A stretch of 64,000 bases of DNA. It comes from Pseudomonas triticifolii. GTDB lineage: Bacteria; Pseudomonadota; Gammaproteobacteria; Pseudomonadales; Pseudomonadaceae. The stretch covers positions 496,001 to 560,000 of the forward strand of contig NZ_JACONV010000001.1 in NCBI RefSeq assembly GCF_014358015.1, read 5' to 3'. The notes beneath the pieces are model-generated. The model ran no database searches. It was not told where the DNA came from and was given only the letters and a program-made list of their open reading frames with translations. Positions 50,720 through 58,798 of the stretch are shown here, in pieces. The position numbers and the translations under genes are program-made. Numbering within the stretch: the first letter of the stretch is position 1; the number at the start of each line of letters is the position of its first letter.

Positions 50720-50735
50720 TGGCACGGGTCCTGCT
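50720..50735 (+). promoter_or_regulatory. Sigma54 (-24/-12) promoter of the CrcX/CrcY-type sRNA
   Basis: TGGCACGGGTCCTGCT matches TGGCACG-N4-TTGCW in all but one position: the GG (50721-50722) and GC (50733-50734) doublets are 12 bp apart, the exact spacing required. The predicted start is near 50746, where the transcript would begin with a CA-rich segment. Confidence 0.8.
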
Positions 50736-50745
50736 ATATCTCTTG

Positions 50746-51130
50746 TACAACAAGAATAAAAAAACACGCAGCATCCCAATAAAAACAACACGTACCGGCT
50801 CTGACACAACAAGAACAACACGGACAGAGGCGTAGCTAACAGATTTTTTTGGAGTGGATAGCTTTTCAGAACCGCTTGTTCGCAAGCCGTTCGCAGCCAG
50901 ACAGAGAACAATAAAACTGCCTCAAGGCGGCTACCAGACTGGTTGGATCGATACGATGGAAGTGTCATCAGCGCTCAAAAAAATACGTTTGCTCTTGGTC
51001 CCGCATAGGGATCGCTCAAAAAAGATGTGAAGGGCAAGGTCGCCAAAAACAACAACAGGCCCCCCGATAACAAAAAAAGAGCATATGAGTAAAACCTTGA
51101 AGGGGAGCCCAGGCTCCCCTTCGTGCTTTC
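50746..51130 (+). ncRNA. CrcX/CrcY-type Hfq/Crc-sequestering small RNA
   Basis: Predicted RNA of about 385 nt. At least eight A-rich CA motifs are seen: ACAACAAGAATAAAA (50747-50761), AATAAAAACAACA (50779-50790), ACACAACAAGAACAACA (50805-50820), AACAATAAAA (50907-50916), CAAAAAAATA (50976), CAAAAAAGA (51017), AAAAACAACAACA (51045-51057) and ATAACAAAAAAAGA (51067-51079). They repeat the AAnAAnAA pattern that Hfq binds with Crc. It is preceded by a sigma54 promoter and ends in a hairpin. Position downstream of liuE/mvaB matches CrcY of P. putida. By analogy it is induced via CbrAB when carbon is poor and frees target mRNAs from Hfq/Crc. Exact ends are predictions. Confidence 0.8.
51099..51128 (+). 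terminator. Terminator hairpin of the CrcX/CrcY-type sRNA
   Basis: GAAGGGGAGCC (51099-51109) and GGCTCCCCTTC (51112-51122) form an 11-bp perfect GC-rich stem with a minimal 2-nt loop. The following GTGCTTT is a short, imperfect T-run. A GGGGAGCC stem is also recalled at the 3' end of other Pseudomonas Crc-antagonist sRNAs. Confidence 0.75.
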
Positions 51131-51210
51131 CGGCATTTGATCCGCCCTCTCCCCCTGCCTGCATGCCCAAGCGCTTTTGCACACAGCGTTGACAGACACG
51201 CGCCGCAAGC

Positions 51211-51257
51211 TTACGTTAACGTAAAGGTCATAGCCTATCCGCCAAGAATAAAACAGG
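51211..51257 (+). promoter_or_regulatory. LiuR-type box and CA motif in the liuA leader
   Basis: TTACGTTAACGTAA (51211-51224) is a 14-bp perfect palindrome closely related to the liuR operator, 43 bp before the liuA ATG. Immediately before the ribosome binding site the leader has AAGAATAAAACAGG (51244-51257), an AAnAAnAA-type CA motif against which Hfq/Crc could act. So two layers of control of liuABCD are suggested: transcriptional by LiuR and translational by Crc. Confidence 0.65.
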
Positions 51258-51266
51258 ACGCTACCC

Positions 51267-52430
51267 ATGAGTTACCCCAGCCTGAACTTCGCCCTGGGCG
51301 AAACCATCGACATGCTGCGCGATCAGTTACGGTCTTTCGTTAGCGCAGAACTCTCTCCTCGTGCTGCGCAGATCGACAAGGACAACCTGTTCCCGGCCGA
51401 TATGTGGCGCAAGTTCGGCGACATGGGCCTATTGGGCATCACAGTCAGCGAAGAATACGGTGGCGCAGGCCTGGGTTATCTGGCTCATGTCGTCGCGATG
51501 GAAGAAATCAGTCGCGGTTCAGCCTCGGTAGCCTTGTCTTACGGCGCACATTCCAACCTGTGCGTGAACCAGATCAATCGCAACGGTAATGCGGAGCAGA
51601 AAGCCCGCTACCTGCCCAAGCTGATCAGTGGCGAACACGTCGGCGCCCTGGCCATGAGTGAGCCCAACGCTGGCTCGGACGTGGTGTCGATGAAGCTGCG
51701 TGCCGACAAGCGCGGCGATCGTTACGTGCTCAATGGCAGCAAGACCTGGATCACCAACGGCCCCGACGCCAACACCTACGTGATCTACGCCAAGACTGAC
51801 CTGGAAAAGGCTGCACACGGCATCAGCGCGTTCATCGTCGAGCGCGACTGGAAGGGTTTTTCCCGCAGTAACAAATTCGACAAGCTCGGCATGCGCGGCT
51901 CCAACACCTGCGAGCTGTTCTTCGATGACGTCGAGGTGCCTGAAGAGAACCTGCTCGGCAAACTCGACGGCGGCGTCAGGGTGCTCATGAGCGGCCTGGA
52001 TTACGAGCGCGTCGTCCTGTCTGGCGGCCCGACCGGCATCATGCAGGCCTGCATGGACGTCGTGGTGCCTTACATCCACGACCGCAAGCAATTCGGCCAG
52101 AGCATTGGCGAGTTCCAGTTGATCCAGGGCAAGGTGGCAGACATGTACACCCAGCTCAACGCCAGTCGCGCCTATCTGTACGCCGTGGCCCAGGCCTGTG
52201 ATCGCGGCGAAACTACCCGCAAGGACGCGGCAGGCGTGATCCTCTACAGCGCAGAGCGCGCGACGCAAATGGCGCTGGACGCCATTCAGATTCTGGGCGG
52301 CAACGGGTACATCAATGAATTCCCGGCAGGCCGATTGTTACGCGATGCCAAGCTCTATGAAATAGGCGCAGGCACCAGCGAAATCCGCCGCATGCTGATC
52401 GGCCGCGAGCTGTTCAACGAAACCCGTTGA
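51267..52430 (+). CDS. liuA: Isovaleryl-CoA dehydrogenase
   Basis: 387 aa, FAD-dependent acyl-CoA dehydrogenase. Catalytic Glu is E247 in '[18 protein letters not shown]', the position used by isovaleryl-CoA dehydrogenases rather than the C-terminal Glu of straight-chain enzymes. '[41 protein letters not shown]' and '[45 protein letters not shown]' are the flavin and C-terminal signature regions. It oxidises isovaleryl-CoA to 3-methylcrotonyl-CoA, passing electrons to ETF. First gene of liuABCD. Confidence 0.95.
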   Translation: MSYPSLNFALGETIDMLRDQLRSFVSAELSPRAAQIDKDNLFPADMWRKFGDMGLLGITVSEEYGGAGLGYLAHVVAMEEISRGSASVALSYGAHSNLCVNQINRNGNAEQKARYLPKLISGEHVGALAMSEPNAGSDVVSMKLRADKRGDRYVLNGSKTWITNGPDANTYVIYAKTDLEKAAHGISAFIVERDWKGFSRSNKFDKLGMRGSNTCELFFDDVEVPEENLLGKLDGGVRVLMSGLDYERVVLSGGPTGIMQACMDVVVPYIHDRKQFGQSIGEFQLIQGKVADMYTQLNASRAYLYAVAQACDRGETTRKDAAGVILYSAERATQMALDAIQILGGNGYINEFPAGRLLRDAKLYEIGAGTSEIRRMLIGRELFNETR

Positions 52431-52443
52431 TATTGGAGTCCAC

Positions 52444-54051
52444 ATGGCCATTCTGCACACTCGCATCAATCTTCGGGACCCGCAGTACACGCTTAACCAC
52501 GCTGCACTGCTGGAGCAGGTCCATGAGTTGCGCGCTCTGCTGGGCAAGGTTCAGCAAGGCGGCGGCCCCAAGGCGCAGGAGCGGCATACCTCACGCGGCA
52601 AGTTGCTGCCGCGCGAGCGCATCAATCAGTTGCTGGACATCGGTTCGCCGTTTCTGGAAATCGGCCAACTGGCGGCACACGAGGTGTACGGCGAAGACGT
52701 TCCGGCAGCGGGTGTGATTGCCGGAATCGGTCGGGTCGAAGGCGTCGAGTGCATGATCGTCGCCAACGACGCCACAGTAAAAGGCGGTTCCTACTACCCG
52801 CTGACCGTTAAAAAGCACCTGCGCGCTCAGGCCATTGCCCAGCAGAACCGCCTGCCGTGCATCTATCTGGTGGATTCCGGCGGTGCCAACCTCCCGCGTC
52901 AGGACGAGGTTTTTCCGGATCGAGAGCACTTTGGCCGGATCTTCTTCAACCAGGCCAACATGAGTGCCCAGGGTATTGCGCAGATCGCCGTGGTCATGGG
53001 GTCCTGCACTGCCGGCGGCGCCTACGTGCCCGCGATGGCCGACGAAGCGATCATGGTCCGTGAGCAGGCGACCATCTTTCTCGCCGGACCGCCGCTGGTG
53101 AAGGCGGCGACCGGCGAAGTTGTCAGCGCCGAGGACCTGGGGGGTGCCGATGTGCATTGCCGCACCTCAGGCGTGGCCGACCATTATGCCGAGAGCGATG
53201 AGCATGCACTGGCGCTGGCCCGACGCTGCATCGCCAACCTGAACTGGCGCAAGCAAGGCCAGTTGAACGTGAAAACACCGATCGATCCGCTGTACGCCAG
53301 CGACGAGCTGTACGGCATCATTCCAGCCGACACCAAACAGCCGTTCGACGTACGCGAAGTCATCGCCCGCCTGGTGGACGGCTCGGTCTTCGATGAGTTC
53401 AAGGCGCTGTTCGGTACCACGCTGGTCTGCGGCTTCGCTCATCTGAAAGGCTATCCGATCGCGATCCTGGCCAACAACGGCATTCTGTTCGCCGAGGCAG
53501 CGCAGAAAGGCGCGCACTTCATCGAACTGGCCTGCCAGCGCGGCATCCCGCTGCTCTTCCTGCAGAACATCACGGGCTTCATGGTCGGTCAGAAATACGA
53601 GGCCGGCGGTATCGCCAAGCACGGTGCCAAGCTGGTGACCGCCGTGGCCTGCGCTCGTGTGCCGAAATTCACCGTGATCATCGGCGGCAGTTTCGGTGCG
53701 GGCAACTACGGCATGTGTGGCCGTGCCTACGACCCGCGTTTTCTGTGGATGTGGCCCAACGCCAGAATCGGTGTCATGGGCGGCGAGCAGGCCGCAGGCG
53801 TGCTGGTGCAAGTCAAATGCGAACAGGCTGAACGTAGCGGTCAGGCTTTCAGCGCGCAACAGCAGGCCGAGTTGAAGCAGCCGATCCTCGATCAGTATGA
53901 GCACCAAGGCCATCCGTATTATTCCAGTGCCCGCCTGTGGGACGACGGCGTCATTGACCCGGCGCAAACCCGGGACATCCTCGCATTGGCCCTCAGCGCT
54001 TCGCTCAACGCGCCCATAGAACCCACCACGTTCGGCCTGTTCCGAATGTAA
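52444..54051 (+). CDS. liuB: 3-Methylcrotonyl-CoA carboxylase, beta (carboxyltransferase) subunit
   Basis: 535 aa, carboxyltransferase of the acyl-CoA carboxylase family. Two crotonase-like halves: '[59 protein letters not shown]' and '[88 protein letters not shown]'. Transfers the carboxyl group from carboxybiotin on LiuD to 3-methylcrotonyl-CoA. It starts 13 bp after liuA. Confidence 0.96.
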   Translation: MAILHTRINLRDPQYTLNHAALLEQVHELRALLGKVQQGGGPKAQERHTSRGKLLPRERINQLLDIGSPFLEIGQLAAHEVYGEDVPAAGVIAGIGRVEGVECMIVANDATVKGGSYYPLTVKKHLRAQAIAQQNRLPCIYLVDSGGANLPRQDEVFPDREHFGRIFFNQANMSAQGIAQIAVVMGSCTAGGAYVPAMADEAIMVREQATIFLAGPPLVKAATGEVVSAEDLGGADVHCRTSGVADHYAESDEHALALARRCIANLNWRKQGQLNVKTPIDPLYASDELYGIIPADTKQPFDVREVIARLVDGSVFDEFKALFGTTLVCGFAHLKGYPIAILANNGILFAEAAQKGAHFIELACQRGIPLLFLQNITGFMVGQKYEAGGIAKHGAKLVTAVACARVPKFTVIIGGSFGAGNYGMCGRAYDPRFLWMWPNARIGVMGGEQAAGVLVQVKCEQAERSGQAFSAQQQAELKQPILDQYEHQGHPYYSSARLWDDGVIDPAQTRDILALALSASLNAPIEPTTFGLFRM

Positions 54052-54059
54052 GCCGGGAA

Positions 54060-54899
54060 ATGACCATGACTGCATTCGCGACAATAGAACTGATCGACGA
54101 CCCACGCGGTTTCGCCACGCTGTGGATGAGCCGTGCGGACAAGAACAACGCCTTCAACGCGCAAATGATCCGTGAGCTGATCCTGGCGCTGGACGCCGTG
54201 CAGAGTAATCCTGCGTTGCGCTTCCTGCTGGTGCGCGGTCGCGGCAAGCATTTCAGCGCGGGGGCTGACCTGGCCTGGATGCAACAGGCCGCAGAACTGG
54301 ACTACAACACCAATCTGGACGACGCCCGGGAGCTGGCCGAGCTGATGTACAACCTCGCCAAACTGAAAATTCCGACCCTGGCCGTCGTGCAGGGCGCAGC
54401 CTTCGGGGGTGCACTGGGCCTGATCAGTTGCTGCGACATGGCGATTGCTGCTGAGGATGCGCAGTTCTGCCTGTCCGAAGTGCGCATTGGCCTTGCGCCC
54501 GCGGTCATCAGCCCGTTTGTGGTTCAGGCCATTGGCGAACGCGCTGCACGGCGTTACGCGCTGACAGCAGAACGCTTCAGCGCCCAGCGCGCGCAACAAA
54601 TCGGTCTGGTCGCCGAGCATTACCCGGTCGCAGAGCTGGAAAGCCAGACAGCGCTCTGGGTCGACAATCTGTTGCTGAACAGCCCGCAAGCCATGCGCGC
54701 CAGCAAGGACCTGCTGCGCGAAGTCGGCAGCGGCGTGTTGACCCCTGCCCTGCGTCGTTACTGCGAGAGCGCCATCGCCCGCATTCGTACCAGCGCCGAA
54801 GGTCAGGAAGGCCTGCGCGCGTTCCTGAATAAACGCTCGCCCGGCTGGCAGGCACAGCCCGAACAAGGCGTTTCCCACGAAAAGGACTCGCACTCATGA
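54060..54899 (+). CDS. liuC: Methylglutaconyl-CoA hydratase (enoyl-CoA hydratase family)
   Basis: 279 aa, crotonase fold. Oxyanion-hole regions are 'VRGRGKHFSAGADLAWMQQ' and 'AAFGGALGLISCCDMAIAAEDAQFCLSEVRIGLAPAVISPFV'; the catalytic Glu is expected in the latter block. It hydrates 3-methylglutaconyl-CoA to HMG-CoA. It is followed without a gap by liuD (ATGA overlap), and preceded 8 bp earlier by liuB. A second ATG at 54066 is an alternative start. Confidence 0.92.
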   Translation: MTMTAFATIELIDDPRGFATLWMSRADKNNAFNAQMIRELILALDAVQSNPALRFLLVRGRGKHFSAGADLAWMQQAAELDYNTNLDDARELAELMYNLAKLKIPTLAVVQGAAFGGALGLISCCDMAIAAEDAQFCLSEVRIGLAPAVISPFVVQAIGERAARRYALTAERFSAQRAQQIGLVAEHYPVAELESQTALWVDNLLLNSPQAMRASKDLLREVGSGVLTPALRRYCESAIARIRTSAEGQEGLRAFLNKRSPGWQAQPEQGVSHEKDSHS

Positions 54900-56851
54900 G
54901 CCACCTTGAACTGAACACGCTGCTGGTCGCCAACCGTGGCGAAATCGCCTGCCGTATCATGCGCACGGCAAAGAAAATGGGACTGACCACGGTCGCCGTG
55001 CACAGTGCAACCGACCGCGATGCACGGCACAGTCGCGAGGCGGACCTCTGCGTCGATCTGGGCGGCAACAAGGCATCGGAAAGCTACCTTGTGATCGAAA
55101 AACTGATCGCCGCTGCCAAAGCCAGTGGGGCGCAGGCGATTCATCCCGGTTACGGCTTTCTTTCGGAGAACGCTGACTTTGCCCGCGCTATTGAAACCGC
55201 AGGCCTGATTTTTCTCGGTCCACCCGCCTCGGCCATCGACGCCATGGGCAGCAAATCAGCGGCCAAAACGTTGATGGAAGAGGCAGGCGTGCCACTGGTG
55301 CCGGGTTATCACGGCGCGGCGCAGGACATCGAAACCTTTAGCGCCGCAGCCCAGCGCATCGGCTACCCGGTGCTGCTCAAGGCCACAGCCGGCGGTGGCG
55401 GTAAAGGCATGAAGGTGGTCGAGCAGCCTGGCGAGCTGGCAGAAGCGTTGGCCTCAGCCCAGCGTGAAGCGCTGTCTTCGTTTGGCGACTCACGCATGCT
55501 GGTCGAAAAATATGTACTCCAGCCGCGCCACGTCGAGATACAGGTGTTCGCCGATCAGCATGGCCATTGCCTGTACCTGAATGAGCGTGATTGCTCGATT
55601 CAGCGTCGTCACCAGAAAGTCGTCGAAGAAGCACCGGCTCCCGGCCTCTCTCCAGAACGCCGACGGGCGATGGGCGAAGCCGCCGTCAAGGCGGCGCAAG
55701 CCATTGGTTATGTGGGCGCAGGCACGGTGGAGTTTCTGCTGGACGCACGCGGCGAGTTCTTCTTCATGGAGATGAACACACGCCTGCAGGTCGAACACCC
55801 GGTCACCGAATACATCACAGGGCTCGATCTGGTGGAATGGCAGATCCGCGTAGCGCGTGGTGAACCGTTGCCCCTTACGCAGGCGCAGGTCCCGCTGATC
55901 GGCCACGCCATCGAAGTGCGGCTGTACGCCGAAGACCCGGCCAATGATTTCCTGCCGGCAACCGGCACGCTTGATCTCTATCGCGAGCCAGAGCCGGGCT
56001 ACGGGCGACGCGTCGACAGCGGCGTGGCCGAAGGCGACCTCATTTCGCCGTTCTACGACCCGATGCTGGGCAAGTTGATTGCCTGGGGCGAGAACCGCGA
56101 GGAGGCGCGCTTGCGCCTGCTGAGCATGCTCGACGAGTTCGCCGTCGGTGGCGTAAAAACCAACCTGGCCTTTCTGCGCAGAATCATCGCCCACCCCGCC
56201 TTCGCCGACGGGCAACTGGACACTGGTTTTATCCCGCGCCATCAGGCTCGATTACTCCCCGAACCGCAGCCCTTGCCGGAAGCCTTCTGGCAGGCGGCAG
56301 CCGAAGCCTTCTGGCAGAGCGAGCCCCAGCGTATTCGCGAAGACGATCACGCTTCGCCCTGGAGCACAGCGTCAGGGTTTCGCGCCGGTCTGCCGTCGGA
56401 AATCGATGTCACTCTGGAGTGTAATGCCGAGCACAATCGGGTCCGGCTGCGCAATGACAGTGCCTCGAGGTATCGGCTGAACGCAGAGACACTGCGTGTC
56501 GATACCGATGGCGTCCGGCATCCGCATCTGGCCATACGACGAGGTGCCAGCCTTTACCTGAAATGGCATGGCGAGCTGTACACCGTCACCCGGCAAGACC
56601 CGATCGCGCAGGCAGACATGAACCATGCACAACACGGCGGGCTCGTCGCGCCCATGAATGGCAGTATCGTGCGCGTGTTGGTCGAGTCAGGTCAGCGGGT
56701 CGAAGCAGGTTCGCTGCTGGTGGTGCTGGAAGCCATGAAGATGGAGCACAGCATCCGCGCCGCCGCCCCAGGCGTAGTGACGGCCCTGCACTGCCAGGAA
56801 GGCGACATGGTCAATGAGGGTACGGTGCTGGTTGCGGTAGAGCCCGACTGA
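54896..56851 (+). CDS. liuD: 3-Methylcrotonyl-CoA carboxylase, alpha (biotin carboxylase/BCCP) subunit
   Basis: 651 aa. An N-terminal biotin carboxylase has the ATP-grasp motif 'LLKATAGGGGKGMKVV' and 'FFMEMNTRLQVEHPVTEYITGLDLVEWQI'; a linker precedes a C-terminal biotinyl domain with 'VLEAMKMEHSI', the biotinylated Lys being K615. It uses ATP and bicarbonate to carboxylate biotin for LiuB. The start overlaps the liuC stop (ATGA). A bidirectional terminator follows. Confidence 0.96.
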   Translation: MSHLELNTLLVANRGEIACRIMRTAKKMGLTTVAVHSATDRDARHSREADLCVDLGGNKASESYLVIEKLIAAAKASGAQAIHPGYGFLSENADFARAIETAGLIFLGPPASAIDAMGSKSAAKTLMEEAGVPLVPGYHGAAQDIETFSAAAQRIGYPVLLKATAGGGGKGMKVVEQPGELAEALASAQREALSSFGDSRMLVEKYVLQPRHVEIQVFADQHGHCLYLNERDCSIQRRHQKVVEEAPAPGLSPERRRAMGEAAVKAAQAIGYVGAGTVEFLLDARGEFFFMEMNTRLQVEHPVTEYITGLDLVEWQIRVARGEPLPLTQAQVPLIGHAIEVRLYAEDPANDFLPATGTLDLYREPEPGYGRRVDSGVAEGDLISPFYDPMLGKLIAWGENREEARLRLLSMLDEFAVGGVKTNLAFLRRIIAHPAFADGQLDTGFIPRHQARLLPEPQPLPEAFWQAAAEAFWQSEPQRIREDDHASPWSTASGFRAGLPSEIDVTLECNAEHNRVRLRNDSASRYRLNAETLRVDTDGVRHPHLAIRRGASLYLKWHGELYTVTRQDPIAQADMNHAQHGGLVAPMNGSIVRVLVESGQRVEAGSLLVVLEAMKMEHSIRAAAPGVVTALHCQEGDMVNEGTVLVAVEPD

Positions 56852-56861
56852 CAGCGGATAC

Positions 56862-56892
56862 AAAAATGCCCCGATCAGGTCGGGGCATTTTC
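56862..56892. terminator. Bidirectional terminator between liuD and nfuA
   Basis: AAAATGCCCCGA (56863-56874), loop TCAGG, TCGGGGCATTTT (56880-56891). The A-run and T-run on opposite sides allow termination of both the rightward liu operon and the leftward nfuA transcript. Confidence 0.9.
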
Positions 56893-56907
56893 GAATTGAC
56901 CAACCAC

Positions 56908-57501
56908 TCAGTAGTAAGCGTTTTCTTTCTGGGTGTGGTCAGTCACATCACGCACACCCGACAACTCGGGAATGCGCTCCAGCAAGGTGCGCTCGATGCC
57001 TTCCTTCAAGGTGACATCCGCCTGACCGCAGCCCTGGCAACCACCACCGAACTGCAGAACAGCGATGTTCTGCGTGTCTTCCTCGACCACGTCGATCAAC
57101 GTGACCTGGCCGCCATGACTGGCGAGCCCCGGGTTGATTTCGGTTTGCAGGTAGTAATTGATGCGCTCGTTGATCGGGCTGTCGGCATTGACCATCGGCA
57201 CTTTGGCGTTCGGTGCCTTGATGGTCAGCTGGCCGCCCATGCGGTCGGTGGCATAGTCGACGACAGCGTCGTCCAGAAAGGCCTCGCTGAAACCATCGAT
57301 CCAGGCCGTGAAGCTTTTCAGGCCAATGGCCTTGTCTTCAGGCTTTTCTTCGCCCGGCTTGCAATAGGCGATACAGGTTTCGGCGTACTGAGTGCCCGGT
57401 TGGGTAATAAAGACGCGGATGCCGATGCCTGGAGTGTTCTGCTTTTCCAGCAGATCGGCCAGATAATCGTGGGCGGCGTCGGTAATAGTGATAGCGGTCA
57501 T
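56908..57501 (-). CDS. nfuA: Fe-S biogenesis protein NfuA
   Basis: 197 aa: an N-terminal degenerate A-type (IscA-like) domain ('[21 protein letters not shown]') and a C-terminal Nfu domain with the CxxC motif in '[22 protein letters not shown]', which carries a [4Fe-4S] cluster for delivery to target proteins under oxidative stress or iron limitation. The start at 57501 has GAGGAATGTTC upstream and matches the family; the frame continuing to 57690 is not part of the gene. Confidence 0.96.
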   Translation of the reverse strand: MTAITITDAAHDYLADLLEKQNTPGIGIRVFITQPGTQYAETCIAYCKPGEEKPEDKAIGLKSFTAWIDGFSEAFLDDAVVDYATDRMGGQLTIKAPNAKVPMVNADSPINERINYYLQTEINPGLASHGGQVTLIDVVEEDTQNIAVLQFGGGCQGCGQADVTLKEGIERTLLERIPELSGVRDVTDHTQKENAYY

Positions 57502-57586
57502 GAACATTCCTCGCAGACGTGCCGGCAGTTTACGCCAATCGAGGTCGCCACACAAAGTCCTAGTATTTTTGTCGGAAAAGCGCTCA

Positions 57587-58609
57587 TTACGAAACTGCTC
57601 TTGCGGGCTGCACGGCTCGTCGGGCGTCCAGCCAGTCTTTAAGCCGACGGTACACCCCCTTCTCGATCCATTCGTAACTGAGCCAGGCACCGATAGCGAT
57701 CACCGGCACGCAGAAAGCGAACACCAGATAAGGGCTCAACCCATAGCGCTGTGCCATCAGCAAACCGCCGTACAGCACCAGTACATGCAACAGGTACACC
57801 GAATACGAGCAATCACCCAGCACCTTGAGCAGTCGGCTACCCCGGAAATATGGTTCCAGTGAAATACAGGACAGCACGATCAGCGCGCTGGGCAATCCCC
57901 AGTTCAACAGGCGCTGATCATTGGTCAGATGATTGATCGCATACAGCCCCACAGCGATCCCCGCCAGCGGCAGCCAGAGCGCTTCCTTGATCCAGCCACG
58001 GCGATAAAGAATGCCGATACCGATACCCAACAAGAACTCATAAATGATGTCATTACCGTAGAAGCGGCTGATCACCCCGGCCTTGGCCAGCACTTCGCTG
58101 ACGCCGAACAACGCCGCCGCGATGATCAGCGGCCGGTGACGCTGCTTGAACAGAAACACCATGGAGAACAGCAGGTAGAAGAACATCTCGTAGTTGAGCG
58201 TCCAGCCCACATTCAGCGTGGGGTAAAGGCCATAGCCGCCCGGATTCTCCGAAGGAATGAAAACCAGTGACAACAGGAAGTTCTGCCAGCCAATGACCTG
58301 ATGCGGCAACATCGGCGCTGCCGCCAGCAACAGCAAGCCCATGGCAGCGGTGTACAGCCAGTACGCGGGGACGATACGAATCAGGCGATGGAGAATGAAA
58401 CGCCCGGCGGGCATATCGCTCTTCTGGGTGGACAGGAAAATCACCAGCCCGCTTATGACGAAAAAGATATCGACGCCTACCGCGCCTTTGGAAACGAAGA
58501 ATTCACCGATAGGGCCACTGGCCTTGAAGTCGTAAAAAATCTGCATGAAGTGATGACACACCACGACCCACGCCGCGAATGCCCGTAAGGCCTGTACCGA
58601 AATCAACAT
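57587..58609 (-). CDS. Acyltransferase 3 family membrane protein (OafA/ExoZ-like)
   Basis: 340 aa, about ten membrane segments. It starts '[28 protein letters not shown]' with the family's R-A-x-A-x-x-x-V-x-x-x-H motif and continues '[22 protein letters not shown]' (the F-F-V-I/L-S-G motif). Enzymes of this family O-acetylate or O-acylate surface polysaccharides, LPS or peptidoglycan precursors using acyl donors from the cytoplasm. No polysaccharide cluster is adjacent, so the acceptor is unknown. Could be an O-antigen or exopolysaccharide modifier. Confidence 0.88.
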   Translation of the reverse strand: MLISVQALRAFAAWVVVCHHFMQIFYDFKASGPIGEFFVSKGAVGVDIFFVISGLVIFLSTQKSDMPAGRFILHRLIRIVPAYWLYTAAMGLLLLAAAPMLPHQVIGWQNFLLSLVFIPSENPGGYGLYPTLNVGWTLNYEMFFYLLFSMVFLFKQRHRPLIIAAALFGVSEVLAKAGVISRFYGNDIIYEFLLGIGIGILYRRGWIKEALWLPLAGIAVGLYAINHLTNDQRLLNWGLPSALIVLSCISLEPYFRGSRLLKVLGDCSYSVYLLHVLVLYGGLLMAQRYGLSPYLVFAFCVPVIAIGAWLSYEWIEKGVYRRLKDWLDARRAVQPARAVS

Positions 58610-58752
58610 CCAAAAACCTCTACTGCCTGACTTTCAACTCAACCACGGATCTGCGCTCGACGCTTGCGTCTTGTTCCATGGCGCGCCCTTCTCGGACCGC
58701 CTGTTTGGAAAAAAGATCGTAGAAAATGTGATTCGTTCAGGTTTCTAGAGAT

Positions 58753-58785
58753 GGCCGCAGGCCATGTATCTCATGGCCTGCAGCC
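58753..58785 (-). terminator. Imperfect stem-loop after cti
   Basis: GGCCGCAGGCCATG (58753-58766), loop TATCT, CATGGCCTGCAGCC (58772-58785): 14-bp arms with a single wobble pair. On the minus strand it follows the cti stop by 14 bp, so it may end the cti transcript; there is no U-run. Confidence 0.55.
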
Positions 58786-58798
58786 GGAAATGACCGGC

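Noticed and set aside
50515..51268. Several 80-106 aa frames in the liuE-liuA gap
   Set aside because: They overlap the sRNA, have no ribosome binding sites, run through the CA motifs and the terminator hairpin, and show no recognisable protein features.
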